A stretch of 64,000 bases of DNA from Luteimonas rhizosphaerae. GTDB lineage: Bacteria > Pseudomonadota > Gammaproteobacteria > Xanthomonadales > Xanthomonadaceae. Position numbers and translations under genes: made by a program. Numbering within the stretch: the stretch's first letter is position 1; every line of letters starts with the position of its first letter. Below, in pieces: positions 50,873 through 60,619 of this stretch. The stretch covers positions 1 to 64,000 of the forward strand of contig NZ_NRQR01000011.1 of assembly GCF_002849595.1 (NCBI RefSeq). Direction: 5' to 3'. Under the pieces are notes generated by a model. The model did not search any database and was not told the origin of the DNA. It saw only the letters and a program-made list of their open reading frames with translations.

Positions 50873-52150
50873 TCAGCGCTCGAGGATCGCCACCACGCCC
50901 ATGCCGCCGGCGGTGCAGATCGACACTAGCGCGCGGCCACCGCCGCGTTCGGCGAGCTGCTTGGCGGCAGTCGCGACGACGCGCGCGCCGGTCGCGGCGA
51001 ACGGGTGGCCGGTCGCCAGCGACGACCCCAGCGGATTGAGCTTGGCCGGATCGATGCGGCCCATCGGCGCGTCGAGGCCGAGGCGCGTGCGGCAGTAGTC
51101 CTCGCTCTCCCACGCGCGCAGCGTGCACAGCACCTGCGCGGCGAAGGCTTCGTGGATTTCGTAGAGATCGAAGTCCTGCAGCGTCAGTCCGTTGCGCGCG
51201 AGCATTTCCGCGACCGCGACGGTCGGCGCCATCAGCAGGCCTTCGCCGTGCACGAAATCGACCGCCGACACGTGCACGTCGCGGATGTGGCACAGCACCT
51301 CGTGCCCGTGCGCGGCGGCCCATGCGTCGCTGGCCAGCAGGCAGGCCGACGCGCCGTCGGTCAGCGGCGTGGAATTGGCAGCCGTCAGCGTGCCGCGGCC
51401 CGAGACGCGATCGAACGCCGGCTTCAGCGTCGCGAGCTTTTCGATCGAGGTGTCCGGCCGCAGGATGTTGTCGCGCGCGACGCCGCGGAAGCTGACGACC
51501 AGATCGTCGAAGAACCCGCGCTCGTAGGCAGCGGCGAGTTTGTGGTGCGAGGCGACGGCCAGCTCGTCCTGCGAATCGCGCGAGATGTTCCACTGCTTGG
51601 CCATGTCCTCGCAGTGCTCGCCCATCGACTTGCCGGTGCGCGGCTCGGCGACGCCGGGAAAATCGGGCTTCAGTTCGCGAAACCGGAATCCCTTGAACGC
51701 CGCCAGCTTGTCCTGCGTGGTCTTGGCCGCATTCGCGCGCAGCAGGCGCCGGCGGAACTGCTGGCCGTAGACGATCGGCACGTCGGAGGTCGTGTCCGAG
51801 CCACCGCCGATGCCCGATTCGATCTGGCCGGCCGCGATCTTGTTGCCGATGGTGATGATCGAATCGAGCGACGTGCCGCAGGCGCGCTGCAAGGTGATGC
51901 CCGGCGTCAGCGCCGACAGGCCCGACGACAGCGCCGCTTCGCGGCCCAGGTTCCAGTCGCTGGAATGCTTGATCACCGCGCCCATCGCCACTTCGCCGAG
52001 CTGCTGTCCGTGCAGGCCGAATTTCTCGACCAGTGCACCGAGCGTCCGCACCGACATTCCCAGGTTGCCGACGTCCGCATAGGCCGTGTTCTGGCGGCAG
52101 AACGGAATGCGAACGCCACCGAGCACGGCGACGGGACGACCTTGCAGCAT
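50873..52150 (-). CDS. Acetyl-CoA C-acyltransferase (thiolase, FadI-like)
   Basis: A 425-residue thiolase. The acyl-accepting Cys is in TLQRACGTSLDSI near residue 88, the His in DLYEIHEAFAAQV, and the second catalytic Cys in ALVSICTAGGMGVVAILE at the C-terminus. GHPFAATGAR is the usual GHPxGxxGxR block. The length and sequence resemble the FadI type, the beta-oxidation thiolase working with FadJ, but no partner gene is nearby. I chose the ATG at 52150, preceded by GAGGAAA. Confidence 0.94.
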   Translation of the reverse strand: MLQGRPVAVLGGVRIPFCRQNTAYADVGNLGMSVRTLGALVEKFGLHGQQLGEVAMGAVIKHSSDWNLGREAALSSGLSALTPGITLQRACGTSLDSIITIGNKIAAGQIESGIGGGSDTTSDVPIVYGQQFRRRLLRANAAKTTQDKLAAFKGFRFRELKPDFPGVAEPRTGKSMGEHCEDMAKQWNISRDSQDELAVASHHKLAAAYERGFFDDLVVSFRGVARDNILRPDTSIEKLATLKPAFDRVSGRGTLTAANSTPLTDGASACLLASDAWAAAHGHEVLCHIRDVHVSAVDFVHGEGLLMAPTVAVAEMLARNGLTLQDFDLYEIHEAFAAQVLCTLRAWESEDYCRTRLGLDAPMGRIDPAKLNPLGSSLATGHPFAATGARVVATAAKQLAERGGGRALVSICTAGGMGVVAILER

Positions 52151-52254
52151 GGGATTTCCTCGCAGGAGTGATGCGTGATGTCGACGGAAACACGGGCCCA
52201 CCGCGCGGACGGGCATAATGTGAACGAGTTTAACGCTGCCCGTGTGCACGGCCA

Positions 52255-53151
52255 ATGACCGCATTTCCCGCGTTTCCTTCCGATTCGACGCCGCTGGTTC
52301 TCGGCGTGTTCGCGCTCGAACTCTCGGGCGGCGATCCGCCCGAACGTGCCGCGCTGGCCCAGCACGCGGCCGGCCAGTTGGCGACGCTGCTCGGGCGTGA
52401 TCTCGGGGCGCTGGTGCCCGGTGTCCGCGAGCTCGACCTGTGTGTCGCGGCCGCGCATTTCGATCCCGCCGAGCTGCTGCGTCCGGGTTGGCCGTTGCAT
52501 CGCCGGCTCGACGAACTGCGTGCGCGCGCACCGCAACGCGGCGAGGGGCCGCGGATCATCGCCTTCGGCGCCGATGCGAACGGCGCGGTGCCGCTGCCTT
52601 TCCAGGCCGACGCCCAGCTCGCCGGCGGCGGCCTGCGGGTGCTGCCTTATCTGTTCGTGGGCGAGGCCGGTGCGACCCGCGCGGTCGCCGCGCATCTCGA
52701 ATCGATGCTGTTCGACCTCGGGATGGCCCAGGCCGATACGGCGCTGTGCGCGCAGGACGGTTTCGGCGCGCGCATCGAGCACGCGCGCTACCTCACCCTG
52801 CACGACCTGCTGGCGATGACGGCCATGCAGTACCGCAACCAGGGCCTCGAGCCGCTGCGGCCGATCCTGGAAACCGCCTTGCTCGCGCCGGGCGAAGACG
52901 CCTGGCTGGACGCCGCGCCCGAACCCTTGCTGCGCTACGTCGACGGCGAGGTCCGCATGGCCCTGCTGGCGCCCGACGACTGGCGCGCCTGGTCCGCCGC
53001 TGGTGAGACGGACGAAACCCGCCTCGCGCGCGGGCTCGCGATGTTCGAGGCGCGCCAGCGGCAGATCGCCGCAGTGCTGCAGGCCCATGGCATTCCCGTG
53101 GTCTACGTGCACTGCACGCCCGGACGCGACCCGCGCGCCGAGCTGGGCTGA
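52255..53151 (+). CDS. Conserved cytoplasmic protein, unknown
   Basis: A 298-residue soluble protein without export signal or recognisable domain. It is accepted because its frame has the local codon bias, an ATG directly after the divergent thiolase promoter region, and an ordered alternation of hydrophobic and polar segments (PRIIAFGADANGAVPLPFQA, GLRVLPYLFVGEAGATRAVA). It may be one of the xanthomonad-specific families. A stem-loop terminator lies just after it, but oriented for the opposite gene. Function unknown. Confidence 0.72.
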   Translation: MTAFPAFPSDSTPLVLGVFALELSGGDPPERAALAQHAAGQLATLLGRDLGALVPGVRELDLCVAAAHFDPAELLRPGWPLHRRLDELRARAPQRGEGPRIIAFGADANGAVPLPFQADAQLAGGGLRVLPYLFVGEAGATRAVAAHLESMLFDLGMAQADTALCAQDGFGARIEHARYLTLHDLLAMTAMQYRNQGLEPLRPILETALLAPGEDAWLDAAPEPLLRYVDGEVRMALLAPDDWRAWSAAGETDETRLARGLAMFEARQRQIAAVLQAHGIPVVYVHCTPGRDPRAELG

Positions 53152-53155
53152 CATG

Positions 53156-53184
53156 AAAACGGCGCGGCATTCATGCCGCGCCGT
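53156..53184 (-). terminator. Terminator between the 52255 gene and sodC
   Basis: ACGGCGCGGCAT and ATGCCGCGCCGT form a 12-bp perfect stem with a two-base loop, next to AAAA on the left. Read on the minus strand this is a stem followed by TTTT, so it ends the sodC transcript. It may also serve the convergent gene. Confidence 0.82.
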
Positions 53185-53247
53185 CCAGGCGGGTTTGCGT
53201 GCGGCCACGCGGTCGCGAATGACGACCGCATGCCACAACGGGCGCGC

Positions 53248-53820
53248 TTACTGCGCGGCGATCACGCCACAGGCGAGACGGTCGCCGGCGTCGCCGGTCG
53301 GCTGCGTGGTGTAGTCGTCCGCTTTGGCGTGGACGATGACGCCCTTGCCGACGATGTCGGTCGGTGCGCCGTCGCCGATGGTGGCGCCTTCGAGCCAGGT
53401 CCGCACCTGGGCGACGCCGTCGTCGCCGGCGGTGATGTTGTCGCTGTCGCCGGCGTGGTGGTCGCCGCCGGCGCTGGTGCCGTCGGGCGCGCTGCAATCG
53501 CCGGTCTCGTGCACGTGGAAGCCGTGCTCGCTGCCGGCAGGCAGGCCGGTGACCGAGCCGGTGACCTCGATGCGGCCGTCGACGGTCGCGAACGCGAGAT
53601 TGCCGGCGGTCTGGTTGCCGGCAGTCGGCTGCAGCTCGACCATCGCGGTCGCGCCCGTGGCCATCGGCGCGGCGGCCGGCGCCGCAGGCGCGGCCGGGGT
53701 CTCGGCTGCGCGGTCGGCCTCGGCCGCCGGATTCGCGGCGTCGTCGTTCATGTCATTGGCGCCGCAGGCGGCGAGCGCCAGCAGGGCCGGGGTCAGCAGC
53801 GCGAGTCGGGTCTTGATCAT
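53248..53820 (-). CDS. sodC: SodC-family lipoprotein with shortened zinc loop
   Basis: A 190-residue Cu/Zn superoxide dismutase family protein. It is a lipoprotein (ALLALAACGAN, Cys19) with an Ala/Pro linker. The copper-ligand region is intact (EHGFHVHETGDCSAPDGTSAGG) and the distal ligand is in GVIVHAKADDY. In typical SodC, SAGGHFNP and an HGAPD segment follow; here SAGG runs straight into DHHAGDSDNITAG. About 16 residues of the zinc loop, including the bridging His, are absent. LACGVIAA closes the disulfide. Superoxide activity is therefore doubtful. It lies 48 bases after a degenerate paralogue. Confidence 0.85.
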   Translation of the reverse strand: MIKTRLALLTPALLALAACGANDMNDDAANPAAEADRAAETPAAPAAPAAAPMATGATAMVELQPTAGNQTAGNLAFATVDGRIEVTGSVTGLPAGSEHGFHVHETGDCSAPDGTSAGGDHHAGDSDNITAGDDGVAQVRTWLEGATIGDGAPTDIVGKGVIVHAKADDYTTQPTGDAGDRLACGVIAAQ

Positions 53821-53868
53821 GGGAAATCTCCTAGAAACCGGGGGAAAAAACGCGAGCGGCGGTGCCGG

Positions 53869-54498
53869 TCACGGTGTGGAGCGGGGCGCGGACGCCGCCG
53901 CCTGTTCGGATGCGATCACGCCGCAAGCCACGCGTGCGCCGATCGCACCGGGCGTCGCGCCCAGCACGAGCAAGGCGCGACCGGCGATGTCGTTGGCGGC
54001 GCCGCCGCCGAGCACGGCGCCCGGCAACAGCAGATCGACGGTGGCGACGCCGCGCGGATCGGCGACGATGCGTCCCCGCTCGCCGGCATCCGGCACCTGC
54101 GCGATGACGCCGCGTTCGGTGTCGAACTCGGCGCCCGCGCTGACCGCATCGACCGCGCTGCAGTCGCCCCGCACGTGCACGCGCAGATTGTGCGTGCCGT
54201 TGCGGACCAGCCCGCCGATCTCGCCACGGGCGCGGACGCCGCCGGCGTCCGGATGCAGCATCACGCGGCCGCTGACCAGGGTGCCGGACGCGGACGCGAG
54301 ATTCGCGACCGCGCTGCGCACGGTGCCCGCCTGCGCGAGCGTGACCGGCGGCGGGGCCGCCGTCTGCGCGGGCGCCGCAGGCCGCGGCGTGCTGGCGCAA
54401 CCGGCCAGCAACGTGAGCGCGACCAGTGCCGCCAGCGACGCACCGGACCGGGCGATATGGGACGGGGCAGGCAACGGGTGTGGCATCGACATGGACAT
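53869..54498 (-). CDS. SodC-like lipoprotein lacking metal ligands
   Basis: A 209-residue lipoprotein (ALVALTLLAGCAST, lipobox Cys). The C-terminal 140 residues align with Cu/Zn superoxide dismutase: THNLRVHVRGDCSAVDAVSA corresponds to HGFHVHxxGDCS, and VACGVIAS to the disulfide strand. The copper His before VH is Arg, the bridging His is Glu (SAGAEF) and the last copper His is Leu (ALLVLG). So it keeps the fold but should not bind copper. It precedes sodC in a likely two-gene unit. Several ATGs lie within 12 bases; 54498 has an AAGG site. Confidence 0.8.
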   Translation of the reverse strand: MSMSMPHPLPAPSHIARSGASLAALVALTLLAGCASTPRPAAPAQTAAPPPVTLAQAGTVRSAVANLASASGTLVSGRVMLHPDAGGVRARGEIGGLVRNGTHNLRVHVRGDCSAVDAVSAGAEFDTERGVIAQVPDAGERGRIVADPRGVATVDLLLPGAVLGGGAANDIAGRALLVLGATPGAIGARVACGVIASEQAAASAPRSTP

Positions 54499-54545
54499 CA
54501 CCTTAGCGGCGGGCACTTCAGTCCCGGATGAAGGCGCGCGGCGCA

Positions 54546-55954
<1,409 letters not shown>

Positions 55955-55958
<4 letters not shown>

Positions 55959-57022
55959 CGCGGGGTCTCCGGGGCGACGGCACCCGGCGCGTCCGGCGGA
56001 AACGGCAGCTGCAGGGTGAACACGGTGTGGCCGCTGCGCGAGCGGTAGACCAGCGCGCCGCGATGTTCGCGGGCGACCTGCTGCGCGAGCGCGAGGCCGA
56101 GGCCGCTGCCGTCGGCGCGACCCGACACCAGCGGCAGGAAGATCTGGTCGATCATGTCTTCGGGCACGCCGCGACCGTCGTCGACGACCTCGAGCCGCAG
56201 CGCCATCGGATGCACCGCATCGCCGATGCGCACGTTGAGCGCGGCGCGCGTGCGCAGGGTCACGTTCGCCGCGCCGGCCTGAATCGCGTTGCGCACCAGG
56301 TTCCAGATCGCCTGCACCAGGCGGTCGGGATCGCCGGACAGCTCCGGCAGGCTGGGATCGTAGTCGCGCACCATGCGCACCGCCCAGCCGGCATCGGCCT
56401 CCGCGAGCCGCAGCACCTGCTCCAGCACGACATGGATGTTGGCCGGACGATGCGGCTGCGGCGGCTGCGGCGACAGCAGGTGGTCGACCAGGGTGCCGAG
56501 CCGGCCGACCTCGGCATCGATCAGGGCGACGAGCTCACGCGATTCGCCATCCGTCACCCGCCGCGCCAGCAACTGGGCGGCGCCCTTGAGCCCCGCCATC
56601 GGATTGCGCAGTTCGTGGGCGAGCCCGCGGAACGCCGCCGACAGCGCCAGCGGCATCGCGTGCGAGGGATCGGCGCCGGGAAACTCGTCGACCGGATGCG
56701 CCTCCAGCAGCACCTGGCCGTCGGCATCGCGCGACAGCCAGGCGTCGGCGAAGCGCGGCTCGCCGCCGAGGAATGCCAGCGCGATCCGGCGCACGCGCAG
56801 CGGCGCGTCGCTGGCGTCGCCGAGATGGCGCAGCACCAGGCGCAAGGCCTCGCCGTCGACTTCCAGCGCGGCCAGCGGCTGTTCGAGCAGCCGCTTGCGG
56901 CTGACCCCGAGCCAGCGCGCGAAGGCCAGGTTGCAGTCGGCCACGCGGCCGTCGGCGCGGGCCCACACCAGCGGCGTGGTCAGGCCATCGAAGGGGCGGC
57001 TGGAAGCGGATGCATCGGACAT
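55955..57022 (-). CDS. ntrB: Nitrogen regulation sensor kinase NtrB
   Basis: A 355-residue cytoplasmic histidine kinase. A PAS-like sensor (DGLTTPLVWARADGRVADCN) spans residues 1-125. The H-box is GLAHELRNPMAGLKGAAQLL with the phospho-His; the N-box is QAIWNLVRNAIQAGA, and the G-boxes include VVDDGRGVPEDM and GSGLGLALAQQVAREH. It phosphorylates NtrC in response to PII signalling. The start at 57022 (MSDASAS) is directly next to an NtrC-type box; an ATG at 57040 would put that box inside the coding region. The stop overlaps ntrC (ATGA). Confidence 0.93.
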
Positions 57023-57039
57023 TGCACCAATGTAGTGCA
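57023..57039 (-). promoter_or_regulatory. NtrC-type binding site at the ntrB start
   Basis: TGCACCAATGTAGTGCA differs from the classical NtrC consensus TGCACCA-N3-TGGTGCA at one position. It abuts the ntrB ATG at 57022. In enteric bacteria an NtrC site over the ntrBC promoter lets NtrC repress its own synthesis, and this site could do the same. No sigma-54 promoter is seen beside it. Confidence 0.7.
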
Positions 57040-57086
57040 TCGAAGACGGTCGGCCCAGCAGGTCCGGGCGCGGAAACCCGCGCGCC

Positions 57087-58055
57087 TCAGCGGCCGATCC
57101 GGCTCTGGTTTCCGCCGCTGCGCTTGACCCGGAACAGGGCCTCGTCGGCCTGGGCGAACCAGTCCTGCCAGTCGACCTCGTCGTCGAGCATCGCGCCGCC
57201 GATCGACACCGTGACCGGACCGCCGGGGCTGGCGACTCCGGTTTCCACCGCCTGGCGGATGCGCTCGGCCGTCGCGCCGAGCAGGTCCGGCGACGGCGAG
57301 GCCAGCAGCATGACGAACTCCTCGCCGCCGAAACGGAACACCGCATCGTCGCGGCGCAAGCCGTCGTCGAGCACGCGCGCCAGCTGCGACAGCACCGCGT
57401 CGCCGGTGGCGTGGCCCCAGGTGTCGTTGACCCGCTTGAACTTGTCGATGTCGAGGATCAGCAGCCCCACGCGGCCGCGATTGCCGGCGTGCATCGCGCG
57501 GCGCAGCGCGGTCTCCATCGCACGGCGGTTCGGGATCTGGGTCAGCGCGTCGACGCTCGCCAGCCGTTCCAGCCGGCCGCTGTGCGCGTGCACGCGCGAG
57601 GAGAACGAATAACTGAAGGCGAACACCAGCGACCACGTCACCAGCGTGCCGAACGCATGCAGCTCGATGCCGCGCGCGAACAGCCACGCCCCGCTGCAGA
57701 GGATCAGCAGCATGCCGCAGATCGCCGCGACCCGCGGCGCGGCGATATAGAAGTTGCTCATCAGCGCGAGATAGATCCAGCCGTTGACCTCGGGCCCGAT
57801 GACCGCGCCGGCGACGACGCAGAACGCGCTGTTGAATCCGCACATCAGATTGCCGGCGAGGACCAGCCGGCCGGGCGACCAGGCCAGGCGCACGAGGGCG
57901 AGGATGCCGACGACGACGCTCGCATCCAGCAGCGCCTGCGGCCAGGCCTGCACCAGCACGCGATAGAGCGCGAACGCCGACAGCGCCAGCGCGGTCGACA
58001 GCCCGAGCAGGGTGATGATCGCGAGGCGGTAATCGCTGCGCAGACGCTGGAGCAT
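57087..58055 (-). CDS. Membrane diguanylate cyclase (GGDEF)
   Basis: A 322-residue protein. The N-terminal 155 residues contain about five or six membrane segments (LAIITLLGLSTALALSAFAL, ASVVVGILALVRLAW, VAAICGMLLILCSGAWLFA and others). The C-terminal GGDEF domain has the DALTQIPNRRAMETAL start, LLILDIDKFKRVNDTWGHATGD, the active FRFGGEEFVMLL, and an I-site RxxD (RRDD) five residues before GGEEF. It should make cyclic di-GMP and be product-inhibited. No sensor domain beyond the membrane helices is visible. It lies 47 bases upstream of the ntrB region, with its stop at 57087. The start at 58055 begins just before helix 1. Confidence 0.9.
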   Translation of the reverse strand: MLQRLRSDYRLAIITLLGLSTALALSAFALYRVLVQAWPQALLDASVVVGILALVRLAWSPGRLVLAGNLMCGFNSAFCVVAGAVIGPEVNGWIYLALMSNFYIAAPRVAAICGMLLILCSGAWLFARGIELHAFGTLVTWSLVFAFSYSFSSRVHAHSGRLERLASVDALTQIPNRRAMETALRRAMHAGNRGRVGLLILDIDKFKRVNDTWGHATGDAVLSQLARVLDDGLRRDDAVFRFGGEEFVMLLASPSPDLLGATAERIRQAVETGVASPGGPVTVSIGGAMLDDEVDWQDWFAQADEALFRVKRSGGNQSRIGR

Positions 58056-58316
58056 GGGCGTGGACGGACCCTGACGCCGGACTTCCCCTCGCCGCGGTCG
58101 GCGGCGCTTTCCCCTGCTGGCCGGCTTGGCGATGGGGTGGCACCGGTGCAGTGTCCGCCGGTGTGCAAGGCCATGACGTGACGGCGGTCGCTGCATCGCA
58201 GCGCGATGCGGACAGGTGCAGACGTGCGCCGGCGCGTCCTCCGATACAGACATCGCGCAGCCGGTATGGCAGCGTGTGCGGTCGTCCACGCGCGATGCAG
58301 ATCCGGGCGATCGCCC

Positions 58317-58345
58317 TATAATCCTCGCGTGTAACCGTTTTCACA
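58317..58345 (+). promoter_or_regulatory. bglX promoter and LacI-type operator candidate
   Basis: A perfect TATAAT (58317-58322) is followed by TGTAACCGTTTTCACA (58330-58345), placed over the expected transcription start. That imperfect dyad resembles LacI-family operators with a central CG. The -35 element is weak. CAGGAACA before the ATG at 58355 is the ribosome site. No LacI gene lies in the window, so the regulator would be elsewhere. Confidence 0.5.
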
Positions 58346-58354
58346 GGAACAAGA

Positions 58355-60499
58355 ATGCGCCTCGACGATCGACTGGAAGCCCTGCTGGCCGACATGACCG
58401 TGGACGAGAAGGTCGGCCAGCTCGGCATCTTCGCCGACATGCTGCGGCCGTTCGCCGCGGACGAGCTGCGCGAGCAGATCCGCGCCGGCCGGGTGGGCGC
58501 GATCTTCAACGGCGTCGGCGCGGCGCAGGGCCGCGAGGCGCAACGCATCGCCGTCGAGGAGAGCCGGCTCGGCATTCCCCTGTTGATGGGCGCCGACGTG
58601 ATCCACGGCATGCGCACGGTGTTTCCGATTCCGCTGGGCGAAGCGGCCAGCTTCGAGCCCGCGCTCGCGCAGCGCACCGCGCGCGCGGCGGCGATCGAAG
58701 CGACCGCCTGCGGCCTGCACTGGACTTTCGCGCCGACGCTCGACATCGCCCGCGACCAGCGCTGGGGCCGCGTGGCCGAGGCCTCGGGCGAGGACGTGGT
58801 GCTCGGCAATGCGTTCGCCGCCGCGCGCGTGCGCGGGTTCCAGGGCGACGACCTGACCGCGAACGACGCCCTGCTGGCGACGCCGAAGCATTTCGTCGGC
58901 TACGGCGCGGTCATGGGCGGGCTGGACTACAACAGCGTCGAGATGTCCGAAGGCACCTTGCGCGACGTGCACCTGCCGCCGTTCAAGGCCGCGCTCGACG
59001 CCGGCGCGCTGACGGTGATGAGCGCCTTCAACGACATCAACGGCATTCCCGCGTCCGCGCACGACGGCCTGCTGACCGACCTGCTGCGCGGCGAGTGGGG
59101 CTTCGGCGGCTTCGTCGTGTCCGACTACACCGCCGATTTCGAGCTGGTCGCGCACGGCTTCGCCGGCGACGAGCGCGAGGCGACGAAGCTGTCGTTCGTC
59201 GCCGGCGTCGACATGAGCATGCAGAGCGGCCTGTATGCCGCGCACCTGCCGGCGCTCGTCGCCAGCGGCGAGGTGCCGATGGCGACGCTCGACGAGGGCG
59301 TGCGGCGCGTGCTCGCGGTCAAGCAGGCGATCGGCCTGTTCGACAATCCCTACCGGTCGCTCGATGCCGAGGTCGAAGCGGCGCTGGATCCGGCCGCGCT
59401 GCACGGCGCACTGGCGCGCGAGGCCGCGCGCCGTTCGATCGTGCTGCTGAAGAACAACGGCGGTGTGCTGCCGCTGCGGAAATCCGGACAGAAGATCGCG
59501 TTGATCGGCCCGTACGCGCGCGATCGGGACAACCTCGAAGGCTGCTGGACGCTGTTCGGCGACGGCCGGCTGCACGTCAACCTGGAGGACGGCCTGCGCG
59601 CCGCGCTCGACGATGGCGACGCGCTGGACGTCGTCGACGGCAGCGGCATGGAGGACGGCATCGACGGTGGCCTCGACGCTGCAGTGGACGCTGCGCGCAA
59701 TGCCGACGTCGTGCTGCTGGCGATCGGCGAGCCGCAGGGCTACAGCGGCGAGGCGCAGTCGCGCACGCAGATCGTCCTGCCGCCCGCGCAGCAGGCACTG
59801 GCCGACGCCGTCGCCGCGACCGGGACACCGGTCGTCGTGCTGCTGCGCCACGGGCGCGCACTGGCGCTGCACGGCGCGGTGCGCGATGCCGACGCGATCC
59901 TCGCGACCTGGTTCCTCGGCAGCCAGACCGGGCCGGCGGTCGCCGATGTCGTATTCGGCGACTACAACCCGTCGGCGCGGCTGCCGGTGAGTTTCCCGAT
60001 CGATTCCGGCCAGCAGCCGCTGTACTACAACCGCCAGCGCACCGGCCGGCCGGAACTGCCGGACATGCAGGAGTTCAAGAGCCGCTGGCGCGAGATGCCG
60101 CATCGTCCGCTGTATCCGTTCGGCCACGGCCTGTCGTACACGGCGTTCGAGTACGGCGCGGTCACGCTGTCGGCCGACACGCTGGCCTGGGACGGCACGC
60201 TGACGGCGTCGGCGACGCTGCGCAACGCCGGCGAGCGCGCCGGCGAGGAAGTCGTGCAGCTCTACATCCACGACCGCGTTGGCAGTCGCGTGCGGCCGAT
60301 GCGCGAGCTCAAGGATTTCCGCAAGGTCGCGCTGGCGCCCGGCGAGTCGACGACGGTGACGTTCGAACTGCGTCGCGAGCAACTGGCCTTCACCACCCGC
60401 AGCGGCGCGTTCACCGCCGAGCCCGGTCTGTTCGACGTGTGGATCACCGCGAACGCGGAAAGCGGCGACGCCGCGCAGTTCACGCTGCAGGCGGGCTGA
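58355..60499 (+). CDS. bglX: Glycoside hydrolase family 3 beta-glucosidase, BglX-like
   Basis: A 714-residue family 3 glycosidase. It contains the N-terminal barrel (LGIPLLMGADVIHGMRTVFP, ATPKHFVGYGAVMGGLDYN), the nucleophile Asp in FGGFVVSDYTADFEL, the sandwich domain beginning ARRSIVLLKNNGGVLPLR, and the C-terminal fibronectin type III-like domain (YPFGHGLSYTAFEYG, RPMRELKDFRKVALAPGES). Unlike E. coli BglX it has no signal peptide, so it is predicted cytoplasmic and would cleave imported beta-glucosides. The start is fixed by the ribosome site and by beginning at the fold. Confidence 0.93.
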   Translation: MRLDDRLEALLADMTVDEKVGQLGIFADMLRPFAADELREQIRAGRVGAIFNGVGAAQGREAQRIAVEESRLGIPLLMGADVIHGMRTVFPIPLGEAASFEPALAQRTARAAAIEATACGLHWTFAPTLDIARDQRWGRVAEASGEDVVLGNAFAAARVRGFQGDDLTANDALLATPKHFVGYGAVMGGLDYNSVEMSEGTLRDVHLPPFKAALDAGALTVMSAFNDINGIPASAHDGLLTDLLRGEWGFGGFVVSDYTADFELVAHGFAGDEREATKLSFVAGVDMSMQSGLYAAHLPALVASGEVPMATLDEGVRRVLAVKQAIGLFDNPYRSLDAEVEAALDPAALHGALAREAARRSIVLLKNNGGVLPLRKSGQKIALIGPYARDRDNLEGCWTLFGDGRLHVNLEDGLRAALDDGDALDVVDGSGMEDGIDGGLDAAVDAARNADVVLLAIGEPQGYSGEAQSRTQIVLPPAQQALADAVAATGTPVVVLLRHGRALALHGAVRDADAILATWFLGSQTGPAVADVVFGDYNPSARLPVSFPIDSGQQPLYYNRQRTGRPELPDMQEFKSRWREMPHRPLYPFGHGLSYTAFEYGAVTLSADTLAWDGTLTASATLRNAGERAGEEVVQLYIHDRVGSRVRPMRELKDFRKVALAPGESTTVTFELRREQLAFTTRSGAFTAEPGLFDVWITANAESGDAAQFTLQAG

Positions 60500-60619
60500 T
60501 CGCACCGGGCGCACGGTCCGCGCCACGAGCGGGCCGCGGCGCTCGCACGCGACGCGACGCGGACGAACCGCGAGCGACGCGGAACGCCGGTTCGCGGCCA
60601 ACGCACGCGACCGCGTGGG

